A model generated the notes under the pieces. The model was not told the origin of the DNA. It did no database searches and saw only the letters and a list, made by a program, of their open reading frames with translations. The translations under genes were made by a program, and so were the position numbers. Below, piece after piece: positions 12,930 to 22,023 of a stretch of 35,496 nucleotides of DNA (its first letter is position 1; each line of letters starts with the position of its first letter). The stretch covers positions 1-35,496 of the forward strand of contig NZ_CANLFB010000038.1 in the NCBI RefSeq assembly GCF_947489755.1. Direction: 5' to 3'. The stretch comes from an uncultured Psychromonas sp. (GTDB lineage: Bacteria > Pseudomonadota > Gammaproteobacteria > Enterobacterales > Psychromonadaceae).

Positions 12930-13373
12930 ATGAAAAAATTAATAGCAGTAGCGTTGTTTGTATTACCGCTTAGCAATGTAATGGCAGCACCTAATGAAGG
13001 ATTAGGTTTTCGAGGTAATTCTCATGGTGGCTTTCAGTTATTTAATATAACAACCGATGGCACAATGAGTGTTAGTACTACTTCGGGTCCTCGAGGCCAT
13101 CGCGGAGGTGGACGTGCTCGGCTCGTTTTATTTATAGAAGGTAATATGGATAACCTTGCCCGTGATATATCAAGATCTGGTGGTGAAACGTTATCTACCC
13201 TTACTGCTGTTTGGGGGGTACCTGTTGAAGATGAAACTGCATTTAATGAACTTGTGCAAGCAAACTTTTCTGAGGTATTTACTTCAGAGAATGTTACATC
13301 AGAGGAAGTGTTAGATAACTTAAATCATATTGTATCCACAGATGTACATCTTGCTGTATATACACTGTCTTAA
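12930..13373 (+). CDS. Secreted DUF3015-like protein, cysteine-free
   Basis: This is a 147-residue protein of unknown function. A signal peptide is clear (KK, then LIAVALFVLPLSNVMA, cleavage about residue 19). The C-terminal half has the pattern I associate with DUF3015: NMDNLARDISRSGGETLSTL, then a GV-PVED stretch, QANFSEVF and VTSEEVLDNLNHIVSTD. The usual N-terminal GCGWG and a later cysteine are absent, and the protein has no cysteine at all. A glycine/arginine-rich patch (RGHRGGGRAR, about 55-64) replaces part of that region. AAAGGAA precedes the ATG. A terminator follows, and then a DUF4105 gene, a pairing I recall from other marine gammaproteobacteria. The family call is by eye. Confidence 0.75.
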   Translation: MKKLIAVALFVLPLSNVMAAPNEGLGFRGNSHGGFQLFNITTDGTMSVSTTSGPRGHRGGGRARLVLFIEGNMDNLARDISRSGGETLSTLTAVWGVPVEDETAFNELVQANFSEVFTSENVTSEEVLDNLNHIVSTDVHLAVYTLS

Positions 13374-13394
13374 GTATTTTTATATATTGATAAT

Positions 13395-13416
13395 AAAGCC
13401 CTAAATAGGGCTTTTT
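13395..13416 (+). terminator. Terminator between the DUF3015-like and DUF4105 genes
   Basis: Stem AAAGCCCT / AGGGCTTT with an AAAT loop and five Ts. It ends only about 12 bases before the start of the next gene, so read-through could be modulated there. It also takes up the place where a ribosome site would be expected. Confidence 0.8.
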
Positions 13417-13427
13417 GTTTAGTGGCT

Positions 13428-15287
13428 ATGAATAATAAAAATATAATAATAAGTATTTCCTCATTCCTTTTATTTCTATTCTCCTCTCAATCATTTGCAT
13501 TAACTCATTCTTGGGATGCTATTGCCCAAGAAAGCTATTGGTTACAATTAGGCCATTATCAGGCTGCCGTTGTTAGTGACTGGAAAAGTGAAGTTGATGA
13601 AGATTCATTTTTTCTTTCACCTAATGGCAAAAGAAATCCTAATGCTGAATTACTCGCAACAATCGCCGCATTTAATGGTGAAAATTTGAGTGAGATTGAA
13701 AGGCAAGCCACTATCTGTCGATTTCCTGCTCGTTTTAATTGGTTAAAACATAAAATAAAAAATAATTGGGGAAGTTTAGATTGCCCTGAGCTGCAACAGT
13801 GGCAATCAGCGCTCGATGCTGACACTATTACATTAGTATTCCCTACTGCATTTATGAATAATCCCTCTTCTATGTTTGGTCATACACTGTTAAGAATTGA
13901 TGCTAAAGACCAAACTCGTAATAAAGAGCTCGTTGCTTTTGCGGTTAATTTTGCGGCAGTTCCCGACTTAGACGATAATCCAGTTACTTATGCTTATAAA
14001 GGTCTAGTTGGTGCCTATCCCGGTCGATTTTCTTTAATGCCCTACTATCGAAAAGTACAAGAATATAATGATCTAGAATCCCGTGACATATGGGAATATC
14101 AGCTTAAGTTTAACGCTGATGAAGTTGAACGAGTGCTTTTGCATTTATGGGAATTGCAGTCTGTTTATTTCGATTATTACTTCATCGATGAAAATTGTTC
14201 TTATCAATTACTGTCTTTATTGCAACTTGCGAATGAAAGTCTTGATTTAACGTCATCATTTCCGATGCAAGCTATCCCTTCAGATACAGTTGCAGCATTA
14301 AAAAATTATGATTTATTACAAGAGCCACATTATCGACCAGCTTTTGGTACAAAGCTCTTTAATTATTCAGAGCAACTTTCCGATGAAGAATTAAATATTG
14401 TCCGCCGTGTTATGGATGGAGAAGACCTTAATATCAGTGACCATAAACCAGAACAAAATGCAGCTATATTAGAAATGGCGTATGAATGGCTTAATTTTAA
14501 GTCACAAGAGCAAGGACTAAGTCGAGAGACCGTGGTTAAACGTTCAACTCAATTATTAATTGCTCGTAGCAAAATAAAATTAACATCGCCTTTTTTACCA
14601 CCAAAGCAACCTCTTTCCTCCCCTGAACAAGGCCATGCATCATCACGTTTAGGTGTCTCTTTTACACATACTGAGCATAATGAAAAGCGCTATAATTTAT
14701 CTTATCGACTCGCTTATCATGACTTATTAGATCAATCATCAGGCTTTATACCTGGTGCTAAATTAAGCCTTTTAGATATTGAAACCAGTATTAATGACGC
14801 TGGTAATACACGCCTTGAACAAGCTTATTTAATAGATACGCTAGCAATACCTGTAGACAATAGAATTTTTGATAATTGGTCTTGGGGGGGTCGTATGGGC
14901 TTTGACCGACAAGCGGATATTCAAAAAGAAAGTGGACGTTGGTTTACGCAAGGAGGATATGGTAAATCAATAGGTGACCCTAATTATATTCAAGCTTATA
15001 TGTTGGGGGCTTTTGAGCTTAATACCGGTGATATCACCGATAATGATTTTAAAATGGGTGTAGGCAGTGAATTGGGGGCCATTTGGAAAATAAATAATAA
15101 TAATAAAGCTGCTTTGAAAGCCAATATAATGTATTTACCTGATTCAGATGTCGATTATCACTATCAATTGGATGTCGATTGGAATTGGAGTCTTGATCGT
15201 AATTGGGCTTTGCGTAGTAAGGTGAGGTATCAGAAGTGGCGTGCTGAAGATACAATACTTAAATTCACTTTATACCATTACTTTTAA
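13428..15287 (+). CDS. DUF4105 (Lnb N-terminal domain) protein with barrel-like C-terminus
   Basis: The 619-residue protein has a signal peptide (cleavage after SQSFA, about residue 24). Its N-terminal half carries the DUF4105 signatures: a FPTAFMNNPSSMFGHTLLRI block with His152, AYKGLVGAYPGRFSLMPYY, and FIDENCSYQLLSLL with Cys257. The ordered His and Cys suggest a cysteine-dependent acyltransferase or protease-like fold. In Bacteroidetes a DUF4105 protein (Lnb) acylates lipoprotein N-termini, but that role in a gammaproteobacterium is unproven. The C-terminal half has alternating strand patterns (RLEQAYLIDTLAIPV, WALRSKVRYQKW) and ends in phenylalanine, typical of outer-membrane barrels. I preferred ATG 13428; an in-frame GTG at 13422 would add two residues. 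No strong ribosome site is visible. Confidence 0.85.
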   Translation: MNNKNIIISISSFLLFLFSSQSFALTHSWDAIAQESYWLQLGHYQAAVVSDWKSEVDEDSFFLSPNGKRNPNAELLATIAAFNGENLSEIERQATICRFPARFNWLKHKIKNNWGSLDCPELQQWQSALDADTITLVFPTAFMNNPSSMFGHTLLRIDAKDQTRNKELVAFAVNFAAVPDLDDNPVTYAYKGLVGAYPGRFSLMPYYRKVQEYNDLESRDIWEYQLKFNADEVERVLLHLWELQSVYFDYYFIDENCSYQLLSLLQLANESLDLTSSFPMQAIPSDTVAALKNYDLLQEPHYRPAFGTKLFNYSEQLSDEELNIVRRVMDGEDLNISDHKPEQNAAILEMAYEWLNFKSQEQGLSRETVVKRSTQLLIARSKIKLTSPFLPPKQPLSSPEQGHASSRLGVSFTHTEHNEKRYNLSYRLAYHDLLDQSSGFIPGAKLSLLDIETSINDAGNTRLEQAYLIDTLAIPVDNRIFDNWSWGGRMGFDRQADIQKESGRWFTQGGYGKSIGDPNYIQAYMLGAFELNTGDITDNDFKMGVGSELGAIWKINNNNKAALKANIMYLPDSDVDYHYQLDVDWNWSLDRNWALRSKVRYQKWRAEDTILKFTLYHYF

Positions 15288-15431
15288 ATAAAAATAATCA
15301 ATAAATAGTGCGAAGATCTAAAAAGTGTTTAATTGAATTTATAAGCAATAATTTTGAAAAATGGATGATTTACAGAGGCTTTATAAATAATGAGAGGAAG
15401 AGTAATATTTATTTAACTGGGTAACAAAAAA

Positions 15432-15451
15432 CGCACTCATAAGAGAGTGCG
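15432..15451 (-). terminator. Terminator after the YhfL-like gene
   Basis: CGCACTC / GAGTGCG stem. Read on the minus strand it is followed by a run of six Ts (15431-15426), 37 bases beyond the yhfL-like stop. It may also stop plus-strand transcripts from the DUF4105 gene, where four Ts follow the stem. Confidence 0.75.
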
Positions 15452-15487
15452 CTTTTAATATTTATTATCAGAATTTGATATTAAATA

Positions 15488-15643
15488 TTACTCTCCACAT
15501 GCACCGATAGCAGCAGGGATAGAAAGAGCTGGAACTAGTAAGTAATCCATAGAACAGTCTTTAGCGCTGTTGTAAGTAGTACCAGTACAACCTGCAAGAA
15601 GAATTACGGCTACAGCAGCTACTGCTAACTTAATAGATTTCAT
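15488..15643 (-). CDS. Small lipoprotein, YhfL/DUF4223-like
   Basis: This short gene encodes 51 residues. The N-terminus MKSIKLAVAAVAVILLAGC is a lipoprotein signal with LAGC lipobox, so Cys19 would be lipidated. The mature part includes DCSMDYLLVPALSIPAAIGACG, very close to E. coli YhfL (KNCSYDYLLHPAISISKIIGGCG), with both cysteines kept. YhfL belongs to DUF4223, whose function is not known to me. A good ribosome site, AAGGAT, sits seven bases ahead of the ATG, and a terminator follows. It stands alone on the minus strand, convergent with the DUF4105 gene. Residue after Cys is Thr, which predicts sorting to the outer membrane. Confidence 0.88.
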   Translation of the reverse strand: MKSIKLAVAAVAVILLAGCTGTTYNSAKDCSMDYLLVPALSIPAAIGACGE

Positions 15644-16015
15644 GTTATATCCTTATTTATTTTATATTTAAATTCAAACAATCAAATTATTGTCAGTGGG
15701 AATGTAACTTATCATATAGAAATAAGCTATTAAATATTTTATTTTAAAATATAATAGAAATTTTATTTTTCGCTTTAAGTTTGTTAATCAAGTTGTTGAT
15801 AAAATTAATAAATATAACTTTTTGATTGTTTTTTTGAACAATTTTCGTCGTTGAAATAGTATTAAACACATAAAATTAATATATGTTTAGTAGATGATAT
15901 TATAAGATTTTTAGTCTGATTTAAATTATAGTTTATATAATAAAGTCAGTATTAGTTTATATATCTCACTTTCTCTAATGTATTTTACAACTGATCAAAG
16001 TCACCATTTAATCCT

Positions 16016-16708
16016 TTAAGGCATTATTGCTTTTATTTTTAGCTGCCACTCTGGTAACTCTGCTTTTCCTTTATCTGATAATTGATAACTGCCGTGATCT
16101 ACTTTATCAAACCATCCATAATAATTACTGTAGAGAAACTGTGTTGCTTGCTGTTCGTCAATTACCTTTTTGATTTCAGCCCCTGATGCTGTATCTGTTT
16201 TAGATAGGTATTCAGCTACCCGTATACATCGCTGTCGATAAGCGGTTAAACCTGCTTGTTTTGTTGTGGAACCGCCTTTTTGAGTGTCACCTTGGCGTAG
16301 GCTAAATTCTTTTAGTAATGCTGATTGTTTACGTTTGTTTTTTCTAGGTTGGTATTCTTTAGGATCACTAATAACTTCAACATATTGCTGTTTTTCTTGT
16401 ATATCTACCACAATCAAACCTAACCCTAAACGTGCAACTAGTTTTTTGATTTGTTTGCTTTTGGTTTTATACATTGGCGTTTGTTTAGGAATGGCAATAT
16501 AGACTATATCGGCTAAGGTAAAACGATCGATTGATTGCAATAATAAGGTAATGTTAAGTGTTAATTTTAATTCGATAATAATAATTTCATCGTCTTTTTT
16601 GGCGACAATATCGCATTGCTTTATTTCACCTTTAACTTCGTAACCTTGTCTATTTAAAAAGAGTTTAATTGGTAAATAAAGATCGCTCTCTTTTAATTTT
16701 TTAAGCAT
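16016..16708 (-). CDS. DUF2161-like PD-(D/E)XK domain protein
   Basis: A 230-residue protein with no signal peptide or membrane segment. The N-terminal domain reads ESDLYLPIKLFLNRQGYEVKGEIKQCDIV, then DEIIIIELKL. Asp33 and the Glu46-x-Lys48 pair form the core of a PD-(D/E)XK nuclease fold, the pattern of DUF2161. A central basic linker (about 115-150) leads to a C-terminal winged-helix-like segment (AEYLSKTDTASGAEIKKVIDEQQATQFLYSNYYGWFDKVDHGSYQLSDKG, cited only for its pattern of helices and a final beta-hairpin). It may bind and cut nucleic acid, but no substrate or partner is evident. It stands alone, with AT-rich flanks (15644-16015 holds no gene I can support). Confidence 0.7.
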   Translation of the reverse strand: MLKKLKESDLYLPIKLFLNRQGYEVKGEIKQCDIVAKKDDEIIIIELKLTLNITLLLQSIDRFTLADIVYIAIPKQTPMYKTKSKQIKKLVARLGLGLIVVDIQEKQQYVEVISDPKEYQPRKNKRKQSALLKEFSLRQGDTQKGGSTTKQAGLTAYRQRCIRVAEYLSKTDTASGAEIKKVIDEQQATQFLYSNYYGWFDKVDHGSYQLSDKGKAELPEWQLKIKAIMP

Positions 16709-16930
16709 TTTAATTCACTTTTTTATTTCAATATAGAGTCTATTTAAAGCTTAAAAGTCTACTCTATTTATTGTCTTTTTTGTTTGTTATCTATTGTACT
16801 CGTTAATATATTTGCTTATTGAGTTTATTATTTATTAGACACTAACAATTGATGGTATCAAGATTATTTAATTTTGTTTTTCTGCTGATCTAATTTTACG
16901 CTGTAAAGTTAGCGTATACATCTATTGCCA

Positions 16931-16959
16931 TTGGTATAATTGGCGTCAATAGGTATAAT
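16931..16959 (+). promoter_or_regulatory. Putative glyQS promoter
   Basis: TTGGTA (16931-16936), 17-base spacer and TATAAT (16954-16959), 37 bases before glyQ. Another TATAAT at 16935-16940 lacks a good -35. The rest of the 16709-16996 gap is AT-rich with no other clear signal. Confidence 0.55.
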
Positions 16960-16996
16960 GGATTTCATTTTTTTTAATCAACTCGAAGCCTAAATC

Positions 16997-17902
16997 ATGC
17001 AAAAATTTGATACAAAAACATTCCAAGGGCTGATTCTTGCGTTGCAAGACTTCTGGGCTCGCCAAGGTTGTGCCATTGTACAGCCACTTGATATGGAAGT
17101 AGGTGCTGGAACATTCCACCCACAAACTTTTTTACGTTCAATTGGTCCTGAGCCAATGAGCAGTGCTTATGTACAACCTTGCCGCCGTCCTACTGATGGT
17201 CGTTACGGTGAAAACCCTAACCGTTTACAACACTATTACCAATTCCAAGTGGTATTAAAACCTTCTCCTAAAAATATTCAAGAATTGTATTTACAATCAC
17301 TTGAAGAGATTGGTATTGATACTTCTATCCATGATATTCGCTTTGTTGAAGATAACTGGGAATCACCTACGTTAGGTGCATGGGGATTAGGTTGGGAAAT
17401 CTGGCTTAATGGTATGGAAGTGACGCAATTTACCTATTTCCAACAAGTTGGTGGCCTTGAGTGTTCGCCTGTTACTGGTGAAATTACTTATGGTTTAGAA
17501 CGTCTTGCTATGTATGTTCAAGGTGTGGATAGTATCTACGATCTTGTCTGGACCGATGGCCCAATGGGTAAAGTGACTTACGGTGATATTTTCCATCAAA
17601 ATGAAGTAGAACAATCTACTTACAATTTTGAACATGCAGATGTTGATGCATTATTTACACAGTTTGATCAATGTGAAAAAGATAGCCAAAAATTAATTGA
17701 AGCTAGTTTACCGTTACCTGCTTATGAGCAAGTAATGAAAGCATCACATGTGTTTAACCTGTTAGATGCTCGTCATGCTATCTCTGTTACTGAACGTCAG
17801 CGTTATATCTTGCGTGTTCGCTCATTATCAAAAGCCGTTGCAGAAGCTTATTATGCTAAACGTGAAGCACTTGGTTTCCCACTTTGTAAAAATTTAAATT
17901 AA
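16997..17902 (+). CDS. glyQ: GlyQ, glycyl-tRNA synthetase alpha subunit
   Basis: The alpha chain of the tetrameric bacterial glycyl-tRNA synthetase holds the class II catalytic core that activates glycine. The 301-residue protein starts with the family sequence [19 protein letters not shown]. It contains [19 protein letters not shown], the [23 protein letters not shown] class II motif 2 region, and [13 protein letters not shown]. It is translated with glyS, whose start lies 14 bases downstream. Confidence 0.98.
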   Translation: MQKFDTKTFQGLILALQDFWARQGCAIVQPLDMEVGAGTFHPQTFLRSIGPEPMSSAYVQPCRRPTDGRYGENPNRLQHYYQFQVVLKPSPKNIQELYLQSLEEIGIDTSIHDIRFVEDNWESPTLGAWGLGWEIWLNGMEVTQFTYFQQVGGLECSPVTGEITYGLERLAMYVQGVDSIYDLVWTDGPMGKVTYGDIFHQNEVEQSTYNFEHADVDALFTQFDQCEKDSQKLIEASLPLPAYEQVMKASHVFNLLDARHAISVTERQRYILRVRSLSKAVAEAYYAKREALGFPLCKNLN

Positions 17903-17916
17903 TAGAGGCAAGTTTA

Positions 17917-19983
17917 ATGTCACAAGAAAATTTATTGATTGAGCTGGGAACCGAAGAGTTACCACCAAAATCACTTCGTAAACTTGCAGAGTCATTTGCT
18001 AGCAATATTGAAGCGGAATTAAATAAAGCTGAATTAACATTTGATAAAGTTAGCTGGTTAGCATCACCAAGACGTTTGGCCGTAGTAGTTACTAACTTAG
18101 TAGCAACTCAAGCCGATAAAGTCGTTGAAAAACGCGGTCCTGCAGTTAACGTTGCATTTGATGATAATGGTGTAGCGACTAAAGCTGCACAAGGTTGGGC
18201 TCGTTCTAATGGTATTACCGTTGAAGAAGCTGAACGCTTAGTCACTGATAAAGGTGAATGGCTATTATTCAAGTCAGAAGTCAAAGGTCAGCATATTAAT
18301 GGTTTAATCCCTGCTATTGCTGAGTCTGCTTTAGCTAAATTACCTATTGCAAAACCAATGCGTTGGGGAAGTGAAAGCACACAATTTATTCGTCCTGTGC
18401 ATACTGTTACTATGTTATTTGGTAGCAAATTAATTCAAGGTGAATTATTAGGTGTTGCTTCAGATCGCGTTATTCGTGGGCATCGTTTCATGGGTGAAGC
18501 TGAATTAACATTATCACATGCAGATGAATATGAATCGTTATTAGATGATTCAGGTAAAGTGATTGTTGATTATGAACGCCGTAAAGCGATTATTCGTGAG
18601 CAAGTAGAAGCACTTGCTGCTCATGAAAATGGTATCGCTGCAATTGACGATGAATTATTAGAAGAAGTAACTTCTTTAGTTGAGTGGCCAGTAACATTAG
18701 TTGGTTCATTTGAAGATAAGTTTTTAGCTGTCCCTTCTGAAGCACTTATATACACAATGAAAGACAATCAAAAATACTTCCCGGTATTAGATAAAGAAGG
18801 CAACTTATTACCGCGCTTTATCTTTGTTTCAAATATTGTGAGTCGTGATCCTAAACAAGTTGTTTCAGGTAACGAGAAAGTCGTTCGTCCACGTTTAGCA
18901 GATGCTGAGTTCTTCTTTGAAACAGATAAAAAGAAAACATTAGAAAGTCGTTTAGATTCTCTATCAACAGTATTATTTCAAAAACAATTGGGTACGTTAA
19001 AAGAGAAATCTGAACGTATCAGTGCCGTTGCTGAAAAAATTGCTGTTAGCATTCAAGCAAACCCTGAACATGCACAACGTGCCGGTTTATTATCAAAAGC
19101 AGATTTAATGTCTGAAATGGTAATGGAATTTCCAGATGTTCAAGGTGTGATGGGCATGTATTACGCTCGTTTTGATGGTGAGCATGAAGATGTTGCCGTT
19201 GCGTTAAATGAGCAATACTTACCTCGTTTTGCAGGTGACAAGCTGCCTACTTCATTAGTTGCATGTGCTGTTTCACTAGCTGATAAATTAGATACGCTGG
19301 TAGGGATATTTGGTATTGGTCAAGCACCTAAAGGTGATAAAGACCCATTTGCATTACGCCGTGCAGCTATCGGTTTATTGCGCATTATTACAGATAAAAA
19401 CTTAGACTTAGATATTGTCGATTTAGTTGAAATAGCTAAAACACAATACGCAGATAAATTAACAAATGATAACGTAGTTAATGATGTTGTTGATTTCTTA
19501 TTTGCTCGTTTCCGTGCAACTTATCAAGCAAACGGATATTCAGTTGAGTTAATTCAATCTGTATTAGAACGTCGTCCAACTAAACCTGTTGATTTTGAAA
19601 AGCGTATTAAAGCGGTTGCTAAGTTCCAAACGCTACCTGAAGCTGCTCCAATTGCTGCTGCTAATAAACGTATTAGTAATATTCTTGCTAAAGTGACAGA
19701 AGATATTAACCATGAAATTAGCCAAGATCTGCTACAAGAAGACGCTGAAAAGGCACTTTCTGAAATATTAGGCTCTCTAGAAAGCAAGCTAAGCCCTTTA
19801 TTTTCAAGCGGAGACTACGAGTCAGCCTTATTCGAGTTAGCTAGCTTACAGTCGCCTGTAGACGCTTTCTTTGATAATGTGATGGTAATGGCTGACGATT
19901 TAGCAGTGAAAAATAACCGTTTAGCGTTATTAAACCGCTTACGTAACTTATTTTTACAAGTGGCCGATGTGTCAGTGTTATAA
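17917..19983 (+). CDS. glyS: GlyS, glycyl-tRNA synthetase beta subunit
   Basis: The beta chain binds tRNA-Gly and is required for charging. The 688-residue protein begins with the diagnostic [21 protein letters not shown]. It includes [29 protein letters not shown] and the HD-like core [16 protein letters not shown]. The C-terminal anticodon-binding DALR-like domain ends in [28 protein letters not shown]. Length matches E. coli GlyS within a residue or two. A terminator follows 46 bases after the stop. Confidence 0.98.
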   Translation: MSQENLLIELGTEELPPKSLRKLAESFASNIEAELNKAELTFDKVSWLASPRRLAVVVTNLVATQADKVVEKRGPAVNVAFDDNGVATKAAQGWARSNGITVEEAERLVTDKGEWLLFKSEVKGQHINGLIPAIAESALAKLPIAKPMRWGSESTQFIRPVHTVTMLFGSKLIQGELLGVASDRVIRGHRFMGEAELTLSHADEYESLLDDSGKVIVDYERRKAIIREQVEALAAHENGIAAIDDELLEEVTSLVEWPVTLVGSFEDKFLAVPSEALIYTMKDNQKYFPVLDKEGNLLPRFIFVSNIVSRDPKQVVSGNEKVVRPRLADAEFFFETDKKKTLESRLDSLSTVLFQKQLGTLKEKSERISAVAEKIAVSIQANPEHAQRAGLLSKADLMSEMVMEFPDVQGVMGMYYARFDGEHEDVAVALNEQYLPRFAGDKLPTSLVACAVSLADKLDTLVGIFGIGQAPKGDKDPFALRRAAIGLLRIITDKNLDLDIVDLVEIAKTQYADKLTNDNVVNDVVDFLFARFRATYQANGYSVELIQSVLERRPTKPVDFEKRIKAVAKFQTLPEAAPIAAANKRISNILAKVTEDINHEISQDLLQEDAEKALSEILGSLESKLSPLFSSGDYESALFELASLQSPVDAFFDNVMVMADDLAVKNNRLALLNRLRNLFLQVADVSVL

Positions 19984-20025
19984 ATAAGTTTATCGGTTTA
20001 TCGATAAAACATTAATCGTTATTAT

Positions 20026-20054
20026 AAAAAGCTCAGTTAATACTGAGCTTTTTT
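20026..20054 (+). terminator. Terminator of glyQS
   Basis: Stem AGCTCAGT / ACTGAGCT with a TAAT loop and a run of Ts. The last T of the run is the first base of a parS site, so the two signals abut. Confidence 0.9.
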
Positions 20055-20069
20055 GTTTCACGTGAAACA
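20054..20069. other. parS: parS site 1 (perfect)
   Basis: TGTTTCACGTGAAACA, a perfect 16-base palindrome identical to the consensus ParB site known from Bacillus, Pseudomonas and Vibrio. It sits between glyS and avtA. Confidence 0.95.
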
Positions 20070-20164
20070 TTGAAGCAAAAAATATCTTATTTATGTAATC
20101 TTAATTTCCAATAATTTATTGCTTATTTAAAGGCATTAAATTTCATTAGTGGTTGCCAGTCTAT

Positions 20165-20180
20165 TGTTTCACATGAAACA
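20165..20180. other. parS: parS site 2 (one base changed)
   Basis: TGTTTCACATGAAACA differs from the consensus at one central base. It lies 111 bases from site 1 and 63 bases ahead of avtA. The changed base is in the central CG step, so binding may be weaker. Confidence 0.8.
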
Positions 20181-20242
20181 ATTACGTTATTAAAAGCCTT
20201 ACGTTTTCATTTTAATTCTCATTATATATTCAGGATTTTTAC

Positions 20243-21496
20243 ATGCCCTATTCAACATTTGGAAATAAGTTTACACAGCATTCAGGTATTACAGAATTAA
20301 TGGATGATTTAAATGCAGGTGTAAAAGGTGGTGATGACATATTAATGTTAGGTGGTGGTAACCCAGCATCTATACCTGCAATTCAACAACGATTTACTGA
20401 TTTAATGCAAACGCTGTTAAACGAAGGAAAGCTAGTTGACACATTAGCAAATTACGATGGACCTCAAGGAAAAGACTCTTTCATTCTTGCACTCGCAGAA
20501 CTTTTTAATGATTTATATGATTGGGATTTGTCTTCAGAAAATATCATGTTAACCAATGGTAGTCAGAATGCCTTTTTCTACTTATTTAATTTATTAGCAG
20601 GCGATTTTAGTAATGGGAAAAAGCGTAAAATATTATTTCCATTAGCACCTGAATATATTGGTTATGCCGATGCAAGTGTTTCTGAAGCTTCTTTTGTTGC
20701 TGTTCGCCCTAAAATTACTGAGTTAGATAATCAACAATTTAAATATCATATTGATTTCGATGCGTTAGAAATAACTGAGGATATTGGTGCTATTTGTGTT
20801 TCTCGCCCTACTAATCCTACTGGTAATGTTTTAACCGATAGTGAAATAGAGAAGCTAGATAAATTAGCAAAGCAACATAACATTCCATTGATAATAGATA
20901 ATGCTTACGGTACACCTTTCCCAAATATTATCTTTGAAGATGTTAAAGCACACTTTAATGATAATACTATTTTATGCATGAGCTTATCTAAGTTTGGTTT
21001 ACCTGGCGCTCGTTGTGGCATCGTCATTGCAAACCCTACCATTATTAAAGCAATGTCTAACTTATCGGGCATTATGGCGTTATCACCTGGTGGAATTGGA
21101 CCTGAAATTGTTTTACCTTTAGTGAAGAGTAAAGAAATTATTACCTTAAGTAATGATGTTATTAAACCTTTTTACCAAGATAAATCGCAAATAGCGATGT
21201 CGTTATTATTAAGTAAAATAACCAATAAGAATTTTAGGATTCATAAAGCAGAAGGTGCATTATTTCTTTGGCTTTGGTTTAAAGATTTGCCGATTAGCTC
21301 AAATGATCTGTATAAAAAATTAAAAGAGAAAGGACTGATTGTTGTCTCTGGACATTACTTCTTTCCTGGCCTTGATCAAGATTGGAAACATACACATGAA
21401 TGTATCCGACTTAATTATGCACAAGAAAGTGATGTTGTAGAACGTGGTATTGATATTTTGGCTTCTGTAGTTAATGAACTGTACCAAGACAAATAA
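20243..21496 (+). CDS. avtA: AvtA, valine-pyruvate aminotransferase
   Basis: AvtA is a PLP enzyme that exchanges amino groups between valine or alpha-aminobutyrate and pyruvate, giving alanine. The 417-residue protein is the same length as E. coli AvtA and keeps its long identical blocks. These are HSGITELMDDLN, MLGGGNPASIP, YDGPQGK, LTNGSQNAFFYLFNL, LFPLAPEYIGYADA, ICVSRPTNPTGN (near 184-195) and the PLP lysine in CMSLSKFGLPGARCG (Lys250). Also kept is GALFLWLWFKDLP. TCAGGA precedes the ATG. It is flanked by parS sites on both sides and stands alone. Confidence 0.95.
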   Translation: MPYSTFGNKFTQHSGITELMDDLNAGVKGGDDILMLGGGNPASIPAIQQRFTDLMQTLLNEGKLVDTLANYDGPQGKDSFILALAELFNDLYDWDLSSENIMLTNGSQNAFFYLFNLLAGDFSNGKKRKILFPLAPEYIGYADASVSEASFVAVRPKITELDNQQFKYHIDFDALEITEDIGAICVSRPTNPTGNVLTDSEIEKLDKLAKQHNIPLIIDNAYGTPFPNIIFEDVKAHFNDNTILCMSLSKFGLPGARCGIVIANPTIIKAMSNLSGIMALSPGGIGPEIVLPLVKSKEIITLSNDVIKPFYQDKSQIAMSLLLSKITNKNFRIHKAEGALFLWLWFKDLPISSNDLYKKLKEKGLIVVSGHYFFPGLDQDWKHTHECIRLNYAQESDVVERGIDILASVVNELYQDK

Positions 21497-21513
21497 ACTC
21501 GATCTGTTTTAGT

Positions 21514-21529
21514 TGTTTCACGTGAAACA
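21514..21529. other. parS: parS site 3 (perfect, inside a 30-base palindrome)
   Basis: TGTTTCACGTGAAACA, 18 bases after the avtA stop. The symmetry extends to 21507-21536, giving a perfect 30-base palindrome with TTTT and AAAA ends. The same sequence could form a hairpin in the avtA transcript, though it has no T-run of terminator type after the stem. Confidence 0.95.
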
Positions 21530-21922
21530 ACTAAAATATTCTTTATATCAACTCAGACTCTTTAACTTTACTTCTTTTATTTTCTAACCTTTGATTCATT
21601 TTTCGTATGGTCTAGACTGAAGAAAGTAGTTATTTATAGCGACACATTGGTTACAACGACTTTCATTATTTTTAAATGTAATTAGACGTTATGAACTAAA
21701 TCAACTATGTTTATTTTTTATATTAGTTATTCGATCATAAATACTCGATTAATTAAAAATCAAACTACAAAATCAATGACTGAATAGTTTTTATAAGCCC
21801 CTTTTAATTAACTTTTAGTCGCAGCCAATACTATAATGATTTGTTATATTTTTATCCTTGTATTGAGTTTGAGGTTTGAAATAATCAATTGTTAGCTTTA
21901 TTTTTACGTTTGTAAATATTCG

Positions 21923-21966
21923 ATACCTTCCTCTGTTGTTATTAATACCTTCCTCTGTTGTTATTA
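21923..21966. repeat. Perfect 22-base tandem duplication
   Basis: The unit ATACCTTCCTCTGTTGTTAT plus TA occurs twice, back to back, without mismatch. A shortened GTTGTTAT echo follows at 21970-21977. It is probably a recent slippage event. Confidence 0.9.
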
Positions 21967-21989
21967 AATGTTGTTATCAAATTTATTAC

Positions 21990-22023
21990 TGCATCAAAAA
22001 CTCACTTAGTCTGTTTTGATGCA
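21990..22023. repeat. Hairpin with 10-base stem
   Basis: TGCATCAAAA (21990-21999) and TTTTGATGCA (22014-22023) are perfect complements around a 14-base loop. No T-run follows on the plus strand. It is unassigned, and could be a structured transcript or a small inverted repeat. Confidence 0.6.
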
